NCBI GenBank assembly: GCA_017465845.1
Contig: JAFTVH010000130.1
Location: forward strand, 1 to 50,356
Length of the DNA stretch: 50,356 nt
DNA from: Lachnospiraceae bacterium
Lineage (GTDB): Bacteria > Bacillota > Clostridia > Lachnospirales > Lachnospiraceae
Direction of reading: 5' to 3'
Below, piece by piece: positions 1-7,837 of the stretch (position 1 is its first letter; every line of letters starts with the position of its first letter). The notes below the pieces were generated by a model. It ran no database searches, had not been told where the DNA came from, and worked only from the letters and a program-made list of their open reading frames with translations. A program made the position numbers and the translations under genes.

Positions 1-695
1 AACTTGATGCCGAAAGGCCGGCAGTGGTTCAGATAATGAATGGTCTCGTACATATCTTCCGGCATTTCCCCGGGAAGCCCCAGTATAACATGCACGATCA
101 CCGGAATGGAGCGTTTCTTCAATTTACGGAAGCTGTCTGCAAAACAATCAAGATGATAGCCTCTGCGGATAAAAGCAGCAGAAGCCTCATGAATGGACTG
201 TAATCCCAGTTCAATCCAGATGAATTTCTCCGGATAGCGTTCCATAAGCTGCGACAATAATGTAAGCACATCATTTCCAAGACAGTCCGGTCTGGTTGCA
301 ATGGAGATACCGCAGATATCAGGATGCTCTAATGCCTGTGCATAGACGTTCTCAAGGTAGGAAAGTGGGGCATAGGTGTTAGTATAAGCTTGAAAATAAG
401 CTATGAAATGCTCTCCTGTCTTCTTGCTGCGGAAAAGAGAGAGACCTTCCTTTAACTGTTCTTCTATGGTACGTTCTAAGGTACTAACTGCAAAATCGCC
501 GCTGCCGCCTGCACTGCAGAAGATACAGCCCCGGCTGTCCAGGGTGCCGTCCCGATTGGGACAGGTCATATGGGCATCCAGGGCGATTTTGTAACACTTA
601 TGATGAAACGTATACTTGCAGTAAGCATCCAGAGAATAGTAGGGCTTACCCAGCCAGTTATCCGGCAGTTGTAATTTACAGTCTTTGGCGGACAT
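1..695 (-). CDS. TIGR01212-family radical SAM protein (3' end beyond window)
   Basis: The minus strand is open from an ATG at 695 to the window edge, giving the first 231 residues; the family is usually a little over 300 residues, so the C-terminus is missing. Residues 43-60 carry the family's cluster-binding pattern: C45 in TCPNRDGT, then C57 and C60 in GCIFC. This is the spaced CX11CX2C layout of the YtqA/COG1242 group rather than the usual CX3CX2C. Further on are SIATRPDCL and WIELGLQS, typical of the SAM-binding barrel, and a later LGLPGE. The cluster and fold are seen directly; the substrate of this family is not known to me. The ATG overlaps the TGA of malic enzyme by one base (TGATG), so the two are translationally coupled in one minus-strand operon. 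Confidence 0.9.
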   Translation of the reverse strand, partial: MSAKDCKLQLPDNWLGKPYYSLDAYCKYTFHHKCYKIALDAHMTCPNRDGTLDSRGCIFCSAGGSGDFAVSTLERTIEEQLKEGLSLFRSKKTGEHFIAYFQAYTNTYAPLSYLENVYAQALEHPDICGISIATRPDCLGNDVLTLLSQLMERYPEKFIWIELGLQSIHEASAAFIRRGYHLDCFADSFRKLKKRSIPVIVHVILGLPGEMPEDMYETIHYLNHCRPFGIK

Positions 696-1849
696 CAGCG
701 TTTGATGTGAGACTTTACAGCCTCTGCTACCAGTTCTGCTACCTTAGGATTGAAAGCTTCCGGTAAAATGTTGTTTTCATTTAATTCTTCTTCCGGCACC
801 AGACTTGCAATTGCTTCTGCAGCGGCCAGCTTCATTTCTTCGGTAATCTGAGTAGCGCGTCCCTCAAGGGCACCTTTGAAGATACCGGGGAAAGCGATTA
901 CGTTGTTTACCTGATTCGGGAAGTCACTGCGTCCTGTTCCCACTACGCGGGCGCCGGCAGCTTTGGCAACGTCCGGCATGATTTCGGGAACGGGGTTAGC
1001 CATGGCAAAGAGAATGGCATCTTTATTCATGGAAGCTACCATCTCAGGGGATACGATATTGGGAGCTGACACGCCGATAAAGATATCTGCGCCCCTCAGC
1101 GCATCTGCCAGAGTACCGGTTTCATTCTGAAGATTGGTCATTTCAGCCATTTTCTTCTGCATCCAGTTAAGTCCCTCAGTAGCTTTGGAAACAATACCGA
1201 CTTTGTCGCACATTACGATGTTGGGGAAACCGTAGGTGAGAAGCAGTTTGGTGATTGCGACGCCGGCACTTCCCGCACCGTTTACTACGATCTTACAGTT
1301 CTCTTTCTTCTTGCCAACGACTTTCAGGGCATTAATGATACCTGCCAGTACTACGATGGCGGTACCGTGCTGGTCGTCATGGAACACAGGGATGTCCAGT
1401 GTTGCTTTCAGGCGTTCCTCAATCTCAAAGCAGCGGGGAGCGCTGATGTCCTCCAGATTGATTCCGCCAAAGCCGGGAGCAAGCCATGTAACTGCCTTGA
1501 TAATCTCTTCTGTATCCTGAGTATCCAGGCAGATCGGCACAGCATTGACACCACCGAATTCTTTAAAAAGGACAGCTTTACCTTCCATAACAGGCATGGC
1601 AGCATGAGGTCCGATATTGCCCAGACCGAGTACGGCGCTTCCATCAGAAACTACCGCTACAGTGTTCGCTTTCATAGTATATTTATAAGCAGCTTCCTTA
1701 TCCTGCGCGATGACTTTACAGGGTTCTGCTACACCGGGGGTATAAGCCAGAGACAGATCCTCACGGGATTTTACGGGAGTTTTGGAAGTGGTTTCCAGCT
1801 TGCCGTTCCATTGTTCATGCAGATATAATGCTTTTTCGTTTGTAGTCAT
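695..1849 (-). CDS. NAD(P)-dependent malic enzyme
   Basis: Predicted 384-residue malic enzyme, oxidatively decarboxylating malate to pyruvate in the cytosol. The length matches the short bacterial form that lacks the phosphotransacetylase-like tail. Visible family signatures are the SLAYTPGVAEPC segment near residue 35, the substrate-binding MEGKAVLFKEF, the metal-binding NLEDISAPRCFEIE, FHDDQHGTAIV, and the Rossmann dinucleotide-binding VVNGAGSAG. The start ATG has an AGAGGA site about 9 bases upstream and a good promoter at 1896-1924. It is the first gene of a minus-strand operon with the radical SAM gene, and is divergent from rho. NAD versus NADP preference cannot be decided from the sequence alone. 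Confidence 0.95.
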   Translation of the reverse strand: MTTNEKALYLHEQWNGKLETTSKTPVKSREDLSLAYTPGVAEPCKVIAQDKEAAYKYTMKANTVAVVSDGSAVLGLGNIGPHAAMPVMEGKAVLFKEFGGVNAVPICLDTQDTEEIIKAVTWLAPGFGGINLEDISAPRCFEIEERLKATLDIPVFHDDQHGTAIVVLAGIINALKVVGKKKENCKIVVNGAGSAGVAITKLLLTYGFPNIVMCDKVGIVSKATEGLNWMQKKMAEMTNLQNETGTLADALRGADIFIGVSAPNIVSPEMVASMNKDAILFAMANPVPEIMPDVAKAAGARVVGTGRSDFPNQVNNVIAFPGIFKGALEGRATQITEEMKLAAAEAIASLVPEEELNENNILPEAFNPKVAELVAEAVKSHIKR

Positions 1850-1895
1850 GACGACATCCTCTTTTCTGATTTAGAATAAATTTTGAACTGTTACT

Positions 1896-1924
1896 ATAAT
1901 ATAATAAAATTTGATTCATCGCAA
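1896..1924 (-). promoter_or_regulatory. Sigma-A promoter for malic enzyme operon
   Basis: Read on the minus strand: -35 TTGCGA (1924-1919), a 17-bp spacer, and -10 TATTAT (1901-1896), about 47 bases upstream of the ATG. Its -35 lies only 11 bp from the -35 of the divergent rho promoter. Confidence 0.7.
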
Positions 1925-1935
1925 GTGTTTTGGAC

Positions 1936-1964
1936 TTGCTATTTGGAAAAAAATGAGTTATAAT
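1936..1964 (+). promoter_or_regulatory. Sigma-A promoter for rho
   Basis: TTGCTA (1936-1941), 17-bp spacer, TATAAT (1959-1964). It gives a leader of roughly 155 nt before the rho start codon, which is long enough for control of Rho synthesis in the leader. Confidence 0.75.
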
Positions 1965-2075
1965 GACCCCAGTACGACAAATCGAGTCTTGAAGTCATGG
2001 TCACACGTCCAAGACACATCTTGATTGAATACAATTACCCATTACCCCAAGTTTTATATTTATATAAGGTAATTA

Positions 2076-2104
2076 AATGAACGGCATTGCCGGGTTCATT
2101 TTCA
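2076..2104 (+). promoter_or_regulatory. Hairpin with U-run in the rho leader (possible attenuator)
   Basis: AATGAAC (2076-2082) pairs with GTTCATT (2094-2100), with an inner GGC/GCC, followed by TTTTC. It sits 16-30 nt before the rho Shine-Dalgarno. Rho is autoregulated in several bacteria, so this hairpin could be an attenuator. The T-run is short, so it may only be an RNA structure. Confidence 0.35.
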
Positions 2105-2128
2105 TTTAATATATTCAGGAGGATCCGA

Positions 2129-3856
2129 ATGAGAGAAAAATATGAATCACTACAGCTCGTACAGTTGAAAGAACTTGCAAAAGCACGTGGCTTGAAAGGT
2201 GTCTCTATCATGAAGAAAGCTGCATTGATTGAATTAATGCTGGCTGAGGATGAGAAAGAGAAGGCCAAAGCAGAAGGTGCAAAGCCTGCCCCCGCTAAGG
2301 AAGAAGCACCTAAGTCCGCAGTACCTGCTAAAGAGGAAGCGCCTAAGGCAGCAGCACCGGCCAGAGAAGAAGGAGCAAGGCCTGCTCAGAATAGAACCGT
2401 AGTTAAAGTGAATCAGGAATTCCAGAGAAAGCCGGAGTCCAGAATCAGCTTTGTGCGTAATGAAAGTCAGTCAGCTTCCAGAGTGGAGGGTGGTTCTAAC
2501 AGATACGAAGCATCAGGCAACGGAAATTACACCAGAAATAATAATTACGGAAGCAATTCCGGTAACTATAATAATTATAAGAAGAATGATAACCGTACTG
2601 ACAATGTAGTTCGTGAGAATAAAACAGATATGCGCACTGACAATAGTGAGACAGCAGAAGATCGTCAGCAGCGTCCTGCTTATCGTCCTCAGGAGGCGTA
2701 TGATGAGAGCCAGTATCCCAAGGAGCTTGACAGTGGTGTGGAAGCCAGCGGTATCTTGGAAGTAATGCCGGACGGTTATGGATTTATCAGATGCGAGAAC
2801 TATATGCCCGGTGAGAACGATGTCTATGTAGCTCCCAGCCAGATCAGACGTTTTGGTCTGAAAACCGGTGATATTTTAAAAGGAAATAAGAGGATCAAGA
2901 CCCAGCAGGAGAAGTTTAGTGCTCTTTTGTTCGTGCGTTCCATTAACGGCTATACCGTGGAAGAGGCATCCAGAAGAATGAACTTCGAGGATATGACTCC
3001 CATTTTCCCTAACGAGAGAATCAACCTTGAGACACCGGGCTGCAGCGTAGCCATGAGGGTTATGGACCTGGTAAGCCCTGTTGGTAAGGGACAGCGTGGT
3101 ATGATCGTATCCCCGCCGAAAGCAGGTAAGACCACTCTGTTAAAGGAAGTGGCAAAGTCCATTCTGCGTACTAACCCTCATATGCATATGCTGATCCTTC
3201 TGATCGATGAGCGTCCTGAGGAAGTTACAGATATCCGCGAAGCTATTCAGGGTGAGAACGTGGAAGTAATCTATTCTACTTTCGATGAACTTCCTGAGCA
3301 TCATAAGAGAGTATCCGAAATGGTAATCGAGCGTGCCAAGAGACTGGTAGAGCATAAGAAAGATGTTGTTATTCTGATAGACAGTATCACCCGTCTGACT
3401 CGTGCCTACAACCAGGTGGTTCCACCCAGTGGACGTACGCTGTCAGGTGGTCTGGATCCTTCCGCTCTGCATATGCCTAAGAGATTCTTCGGTGCAGCAC
3501 GTAACATGCGTGAAGGCGGCAGCCTGACCATTCTTGCTACAGCGCTGGTAGATACCGGAAGTAAGATGGATGATGTAGTATACGAGGAATTCAAAGGTAC
3601 CGGTAACATGGAAATGATCCTGGACCGTAAGCTTTCCGAGAAGCGTATCTTCCCTGCCATTGACCTGCAGAAGTCCGGCACCAGAAGAGAGGATTTGCTG
3701 TTAGATGCGGACGAGTTGGAAGCTATCAACATCATGCGTAAAGCACTGAACGGTTTGAAGCCGGATGAAGCAACGGACAAGATTCTGGATATGTTCTCAC
3801 GCACCAGGAATAACAGAGAGTTTGTTTCCTTAGTAAAAAAGAACAGATTTCTCTAA
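2129..3856 (+). CDS. rho: Transcription termination factor Rho, with Asn-rich insertion
   Basis: Hexameric RNA-dependent ATPase that ends transcription. The ATG at 2129 is preceded by AGGAGGA (2117-2123) at ideal spacing; an upstream in-frame start at 2087 has no such site. The 575 residues contain a Rho_N/SAP-like helical start (1-40), an Ala/Lys/Glu/Pro tract (42-85), an Asn-rich stretch (123-159, 13 Asn in 37 residues), the OB-fold RNA-binding domain with GYGFIR (216-221), and the RecA-like motor with Walker A PPKAGKT (329-335), LLIDERPEE, and the Q-loop/R-loop region DSITRLTRAYN. The family core is about 420 residues, so ~160 extra residues are disordered N-terminal insertion. The MATE gene follows by 24 nt. 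Confidence 0.97.
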   Translation: MREKYESLQLVQLKELAKARGLKGVSIMKKAALIELMLAEDEKEKAKAEGAKPAPAKEEAPKSAVPAKEEAPKAAAPAREEGARPAQNRTVVKVNQEFQRKPESRISFVRNESQSASRVEGGSNRYEASGNGNYTRNNNYGSNSGNYNNYKKNDNRTDNVVRENKTDMRTDNSETAEDRQQRPAYRPQEAYDESQYPKELDSGVEASGILEVMPDGYGFIRCENYMPGENDVYVAPSQIRRFGLKTGDILKGNKRIKTQQEKFSALLFVRSINGYTVEEASRRMNFEDMTPIFPNERINLETPGCSVAMRVMDLVSPVGKGQRGMIVSPPKAGKTTLLKEVAKSILRTNPHMHMLILLIDERPEEVTDIREAIQGENVEVIYSTFDELPEHHKRVSEMVIERAKRLVEHKKDVVILIDSITRLTRAYNQVVPPSGRTLSGGLDPSALHMPKRFFGAARNMREGGSLTILATALVDTGSKMDDVVYEEFKGTGNMEMILDRKLSEKRIFPAIDLQKSGTRREDLLLDADELEAINIMRKALNGLKPDEATDKILDMFSRTRNNREFVSLVKKNRFL

Positions 3857-3880
3857 TAGCGCTCTTTGAAGGATAAAAGT

Positions 3881-5257
3881 ATGGAACGTTTTAAGAAATT
3901 ATTTGCAGCAGTAGATATGACAGATGGAAGCCCATGGGAGAAGATTCTGCTCTTTACATTCCCCATGCTTCTCGGAAATATCGCGCAGCAGCTTTATAAC
4001 ACAGTAGATAGTGTTGTCGTTGGTAAATACATCGGGGACAATGCCCTTGCCGCAGTAGGAAGTGCCGGTCCCATTTTCAATTTATTGCTTGTGTTGTTCA
4101 TAGGAATCAGTACGGGTGCTACGATTATGGTATCTCAGTACTTTGGAGCAAGAAAGAGGGAAGAACTGTCCAAGACCATCGGGAATTGTATCGTTCTGAC
4201 AGCGATTGCATCTGTATTTATTATGGTTGTCGCCACGTTAGCATCGAGGCCACTGTTGATACTTCTGGACACGCCGGAGAGTATCCTTGACTGGTGTACC
4301 TCTTATTTACAGATTTTGTTTATCGGTATTGCAGGATTGGCTTTTTATAATATTCTTTGCGGTGTGTTAAGAGGTCTGGGCGACTCCGTCTCTGCGCTGG
4401 TGTACCTGGTAGTGGCAAGTATACTGAATATTGTTTTAGATGTGTTTTTTGTGGCAAAATGCAATATGGGAGTTGCCGGTGTTGCATTGGCGACAGTTAT
4501 CGCTCAGGCGGTATCAGCAGTACTTTGCGTGTGTAAGCTGATGAGAATGAAAGATTTGTTTGACTTTAAACTAAAGTATTTTAAGTTGGACAAGGAGATT
4601 GCATGGAATGTCATTCGTCTGGGACTGCCTTCCGGTATTACACAGGCTATTATGTCCATGGCCATGATTCTGGTTCAGGCACTCACCAATAGTTTTGGAG
4701 AGCAGTTTATAGCAGCTAATGTAATCATTATGCGTGTAGATGGCTTTGCCATGCTGCCTAACTTCTCATTCGGCACAGCAATGACCACCTATGCCGGACA
4801 GAATGTAGGAGCAGGTCAACATGAGCGTGTTTCGAAAGGGGCTAAGCAGGGAACCGTTATGGCACTTGGAACATCTGCTGTCATTACGGGAGCCATATTA
4901 ATTTTTGGAAAGTACCTCATGGGTATTTTTACAGATACAGCATCTTTAGTAGATCTTAGCATGAGTATGATGCGTATCCTGGCTGTGGGATATATTGCTG
5001 TTGCAGTTACCCAGAGTCTGTCAGGTGTTATGCGTGGTGCAGGTGATACGATGACACCCATGTGGATATCAATTGTACAGACAATTATCATTCGAGTGCC
5101 TCTGGCTTATGGATTGGTCTATCTGACAATGAGTGATGCTTATCCCAACGGTCGTCCGGAGTGTCTGTTTATTTCACTGCTGACTTCCTGGGTGCTGGGA
5201 GCAATATTGACTGCCATCTTCTACAGAAGAGGAAAATGGCGCAAAGATGCATTATAA
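3881..5257 (+). CDS. MATE-family multidrug/sodium efflux protein
   Basis: A 458-residue polytopic membrane protein with about 12 hydrophobic segments in two homologous halves, the length and pattern of MATE (NorM/DinF-like) exporters that expel cationic drugs or metabolites in exchange for Na+ or H+. Recognisable features are PMLLGNIAQQLYNTVDSVVVGKYIG in pieces near residues 30-50 and the matching second-half segment LPNFSFGTAMTTYAGQNVGAG. I chose ATG 3881 because GAAGGAT lies 7 nt upstream; a TTG at 3866 would add five residues with no ribosome site. It follows rho by 24 nt and ends at a strong terminator, so it is probably cotranscribed with rho. The substrate is unknown. Confidence 0.93.
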   Translation: MERFKKLFAAVDMTDGSPWEKILLFTFPMLLGNIAQQLYNTVDSVVVGKYIGDNALAAVGSAGPIFNLLLVLFIGISTGATIMVSQYFGARKREELSKTIGNCIVLTAIASVFIMVVATLASRPLLILLDTPESILDWCTSYLQILFIGIAGLAFYNILCGVLRGLGDSVSALVYLVVASILNIVLDVFFVAKCNMGVAGVALATVIAQAVSAVLCVCKLMRMKDLFDFKLKYFKLDKEIAWNVIRLGLPSGITQAIMSMAMILVQALTNSFGEQFIAANVIIMRVDGFAMLPNFSFGTAMTTYAGQNVGAGQHERVSKGAKQGTVMALGTSAVITGAILIFGKYLMGIFTDTASLVDLSMSMMRILAVGYIAVAVTQSLSGVMRGAGDTMTPMWISIVQTIIIRVPLAYGLVYLTMSDAYPNGRPECLFISLLTSWVLGAILTAIFYRRGKWRKDAL

Positions 5258-5270
5258 CATTAAAGGTATA

Positions 5271-5317
5271 AAACCTGAATGTATGTCCTCATATAAGGAT
5301 TGCATTCAGGTTTTTTT
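5271..5317 (+). terminator. Rho-independent terminator after the MATE gene
   Basis: AAACCTGAATG (5271-5281) pairs with CATTCAGGTTT (5303-5313); an inner TCCT/AGGA also pairs. The right arm runs into seven T residues. Confidence 0.9.
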
Positions 5318-5501
5318 GTGTATAAGATAAGCAGAGCCATATAAAATTGCATATATCAATAATTCTGAAAAAATATGTATTGTTTTATATCAATTCATGT
5401 TAATATATAGACAACATATTAAAGAACATATGTCGCCCATTCGATTGCAGGGGATATACCAATCAGCCGGCGTAATCGGGGCACAGAATGAATGGGGAAG
5501 C

Positions 5502-6440
5502 ATGAATACACTATACTTTAAATATGCATTAGAGGTAGAACGTGCAGGTTCTATCACACAGGCAGCGCAAAGCCTGTACATGGCACAGCCAAACTTAAGT
5601 AAAGCGATAAAAGATCTGGAGGAAGAGCTGGGATATACCATTTTCAGCAGAACTTCCTCCGGAATTAAAGTTACAGAGAAGGGCGGTGAGTTTCTCTATC
5701 ATGCCGGAAAAATGATGGAGCAGCTTGCCGAGATGGAGAAGATATCGGAACGAAACGATGATGCTAATCAGAAATTTAAAATATCCATTCCAAGAGGCAG
5801 CTATATTGCAAATGGTTTTACAGCCTTTGTATCAGAACTGCAGCTCACCCATGGAATTGACATTACGATTAATGAAACCAATGCGTTGAAGACCATTTCC
5901 AATGTGACGGATTGTGGATATAATATGGGAATCATTAGGTATCAGAGATCGGATGAAGACTATTTTAAAGCATGTCTGAAAAATAATAAGCTGGAGCACG
6001 AGACTATCTGGGAATTTGAATATGTATTGGTAATGTCCATCAAACACCCGTTAGCTCATAAACCGGTTATCACAGTGGAGGATTTACAGGATTATGTGAA
6101 GATTACTCACGCCGATATTGATGCTCCGCATACGAAAAATCCAGGAAAAGCTGCAGGTTCAGGGAAAGCTCCGGAGAGTAGGACCATTTATGTGTATGAG
6201 AGAGGAAGTCAGTTTGACCTTCTGGCTAATGTCCCTACCACATACATGTGGGTGTCCCCGATTCCGGATTCTTACCTGGAGAAAAATCGTCTGGTACAGA
6301 GGGCATGCAAGTTGGAGAACAATCTCTACAAGGATGTGCTGATTTACAGGCAGGACTACCGGCTTGGCGAGTATGATAAGCTTTTCCAGAAGAAAATCTA
6401 TGAGTCCAAGGTGGAAGTTGCTGCCACAAAGTATAATTAA
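5502..6440 (+). CDS. LysR-family transcriptional regulator
   Basis: A 312-residue LysR-type regulator. The N-terminal winged helix-turn-helix is clear in residues 1-60: YFKYALEVERAGSITQAAQS followed by LYMAQPNLSKAIKDLEEELG and FSRTSSGIKVTEKG. The rest is a divergent periplasmic-binding-protein-like effector domain. The start at 5502 is chosen because it begins the family's usual MNTLYFKYALEV opening with GGGGAAG just upstream; an earlier in-frame start at 5397 adds 35 unrelated residues. It stands alone between two terminators, immediately upstream of the formate/nitrite-type channel in the same orientation. Control of that channel is a guess from proximity only; no effector can be named. Confidence 0.92.
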   Translation: MNTLYFKYALEVERAGSITQAAQSLYMAQPNLSKAIKDLEEELGYTIFSRTSSGIKVTEKGGEFLYHAGKMMEQLAEMEKISERNDDANQKFKISIPRGSYIANGFTAFVSELQLTHGIDITINETNALKTISNVTDCGYNMGIIRYQRSDEDYFKACLKNNKLEHETIWEFEYVLVMSIKHPLAHKPVITVEDLQDYVKITHADIDAPHTKNPGKAAGSGKAPESRTIYVYERGSQFDLLANVPTTYMWVSPIPDSYLEKNRLVQRACKLENNLYKDVLIYRQDYRLGEYDKLFQKKIYESKVEVAATKYN

Positions 6441-6454
6441 ATATGTGAGTTGGC

Positions 6455-6492
6455 AAACAGCGCTATATGAGAAAATATATAGCGCTGTTTTT
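6455..6492 (+). terminator. Rho-independent terminator after the LysR gene
   Basis: AAACAGCGCTATAT (6455-6468) pairs with ATATAGCGCTGTTT (6477-6490) across a short A-rich loop and runs into a T-tract. Confidence 0.92.
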
Positions 6493-6583
6493 AAATTTAT
6501 ATTTCCATAAAAAACTGATATCTGCTATTTTAATGAAGAATTAAGGAAGCCGGTAAACGTGAATGGATTAAGAGGAGAAGAAA

Positions 6584-7498
6584 GTGGAAGGATTTTTATC
6601 AACAAAGGAAGCAATTGATAAATATATAGCAGGATGTCAGGCGAAAGCACAGCTGTCAAATGAGCGTCTGTTCGGCAAGGCAATCCTGGCAGGTATCATG
6701 ATTGGTATGGGAGCAGCTGCAAGCAGTGTGGCAGCGCATACCATTGCAGATGTGGGACTTGCAAGACTGGCAGCAGCTGTGGTATTTCCGGTTGGACTTA
6801 TGATGGTGATACTGCTGGGAGCAGAATTATTTACCGGAGACTGCCTCATGGCAATGGGTGTATCTGCCGGAAAAAACTCTATAAAAGATGTAGTACGTGT
6901 GCTGGTGATGGTGTATTTCGGAAATTTTGTCGGCGCCAGTTTGCTGGCGGTGCTGATTGCAATGAGCAATCAATTAGACTATTCAGCCGGAATGCTGGGA
7001 GCATATACGATTAAGGTAGCTGTAGGTAAGGCAGGAATTTCTTTCTCCAAAGCGGTGGTTTCAGGTATCCTGTGTAATATCCTTGTATGTGCAGCTGTTT
7101 TAATGGCTCTTTGCGCAAAGGATGTTACCGGCAAGCTGTTGGCATCTTTCTTTACCATCATGCTGTTTGTGACTGCAGGATTCGAGCACTGTGTGGCTAA
7201 TATGTATTATATTACAGCAGGTCTTCTGGCAAAGACCAATTCCGCTTACGTAGAACTTGCAATGGAAAAGTACGGATATACCAGCGAGCAGTTAGCTGTA
7301 TTAAATGCACCGAATTATATTTTCGGAAATCTGGTTCCGGTAACCATTGGTAACATTCTGGGAGGCATTCTGTTTTTAGGACTTCCAATGTTTTATTTAA
7401 ATAAAGAAAAAGCAGAAGCAAAAGAAAAAGATACCTTAAAGGAGGGCATGAACAATGATGTTGTTTATCAGAGAGGTGTTGCAGGTACTGGCAATTGA
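6584..7498 (+). CDS. Formate/nitrite transporter (FNT) family channel
   Basis: A 304-residue FNT-family channel (FocA/NirC/FdhC group), a pentameric six-helix membrane protein passing small monovalent anions such as formate, nitrite or hydrosulfide. Seen directly: six hydrophobic segments, an N-terminal amphipathic cytoplasmic helix, the GAELFTGDCLM segment (family FTG motif), the YFGNFVGA segment, and GFEHCVANMYYI with the conserved central His. The GTG start at 6584 has AAGAGGAGAA about 4-12 nt upstream. The 3' end encodes KEGMNNDVVYQRGVAGTGN, a hydrophilic tail that overlaps the downstream microprotein ORF by 44 nt and carries its ribosome binding site. Which anion is carried cannot be read from the sequence. 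Confidence 0.92.
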   Translation: MEGFLSTKEAIDKYIAGCQAKAQLSNERLFGKAILAGIMIGMGAAASSVAAHTIADVGLARLAAAVVFPVGLMMVILLGAELFTGDCLMAMGVSAGKNSIKDVVRVLVMVYFGNFVGASLLAVLIAMSNQLDYSAGMLGAYTIKVAVGKAGISFSKAVVSGILCNILVCAAVLMALCAKDVTGKLLASFFTIMLFVTAGFEHCVANMYYITAGLLAKTNSAYVELAMEKYGYTSEQLAVLNAPNYIFGNLVPVTIGNILGGILFLGLPMFYLNKEKAEAKEKDTLKEGMNNDVVYQRGVAGTGN

Positions 7499-7562
7499 GG
7501 CAGTAGGAGTGGGCTGTGTGGCAGCTGTAATCTACGGCTATTGGAAATGCATGGTCAGATAA
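7455..7562 (+). CDS. 35-residue single-span membrane microprotein overlapping the FNT gene
   Basis: A 35-codon ORF, too short for usual gene calling, starts at ATGATG 7455 and overlaps the last 44 nt of the FNT gene in another frame. AAAGGAGGG ends at 7446, exactly 8 nt before the ATG. This near-perfect ribosome binding site lies inside FNT codons and has no other gene to serve. The product starts MMLFIREVLQVLA and has one hydrophobic span (residues about 8-30) with Glu15 and a small-residue stretch AVGVGC (16-21). It ends in Tyr-Trp-Lys-Cys-Met-Val-Arg, the positive end predicted to be cytoplasmic. A terminator follows 42 nt after the stop. The arrangement suggests a channel partner or regulator; function is inference and I recognise no family. 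Confidence 0.65.
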   Translation: MMLFIREVLQVLAIEAVGVGCVAAVIYGYWKCMVR

Positions 7563-7603
7563 ATAAGCCAATTGACTAAAATTTGAATATATGATAATCC
7601 CAT

Positions 7604-7645
7604 GAAATGGACTTTACATTAAGCGATTAGTGTAAAGTCCATTTT
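7604..7645 (+). terminator. Terminator after the FNT/microprotein operon
   Basis: AAATGGACTTTACATT (7605-7620) pairs with the AGTGTAAAGTCCATTTT arm (7629-7645) across a small loop and continues into a T-rich stretch. The end is AT-rich but the stem is long. Confidence 0.8.
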
Positions 7646-7700
7646 ACTTTTGGCAATGAATGTAAAGCAGTTTTTGCATTCTAAAAAAATTGTACTTTTT

Positions 7701-7767
7701 GGAACAAAATGTTCCTGCCCTTTTTGCATAGGGCAGGAACATTTTGACCTTCGGAGAACATTTTGGC
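7701..7767 (+). promoter_or_regulatory. Hairpin and repeated GAACATTTTG sites before the sugar cluster
   Basis: Three copies of GAACATTTTG are seen: one reversed (CAAAATGTTC, 7705-7714) and two direct (7737-7746 and 7756-7765), the direct copies 19 bp apart and the last ending 4 bp before the -35. The first is inside the GGAACA-AAA-TGTTCC palindrome (7701-7715). Separately, AAAATGTTCCTGCCC (7706-7720) and GGGCAGGAACATTTT (7731-7745) form a 15-bp hairpin. Repeated sites abutting a -35 are typical of activator binding, and an AraC-type regulator is encoded in the cluster. The hairpin could instead be a second terminator for upstream transcription. Confidence 0.5.
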
Positions 7768-7769
7768 AA

Positions 7770-7799
7770 TTGAAATAAAGGGAATGACAACCTTATACT
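7770..7799 (+). promoter_or_regulatory. Promoter of the carbohydrate cluster
   Basis: TTGAAA (7770-7775), 18-bp spacer, TATACT (7794-7799), 39 nt before the first permease start codon. Confidence 0.65.
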
Positions 7800-7837
7800 T
7801 GTTTTAGCAAAAGCAAAGAAAAGGAGGATTGTTATTT

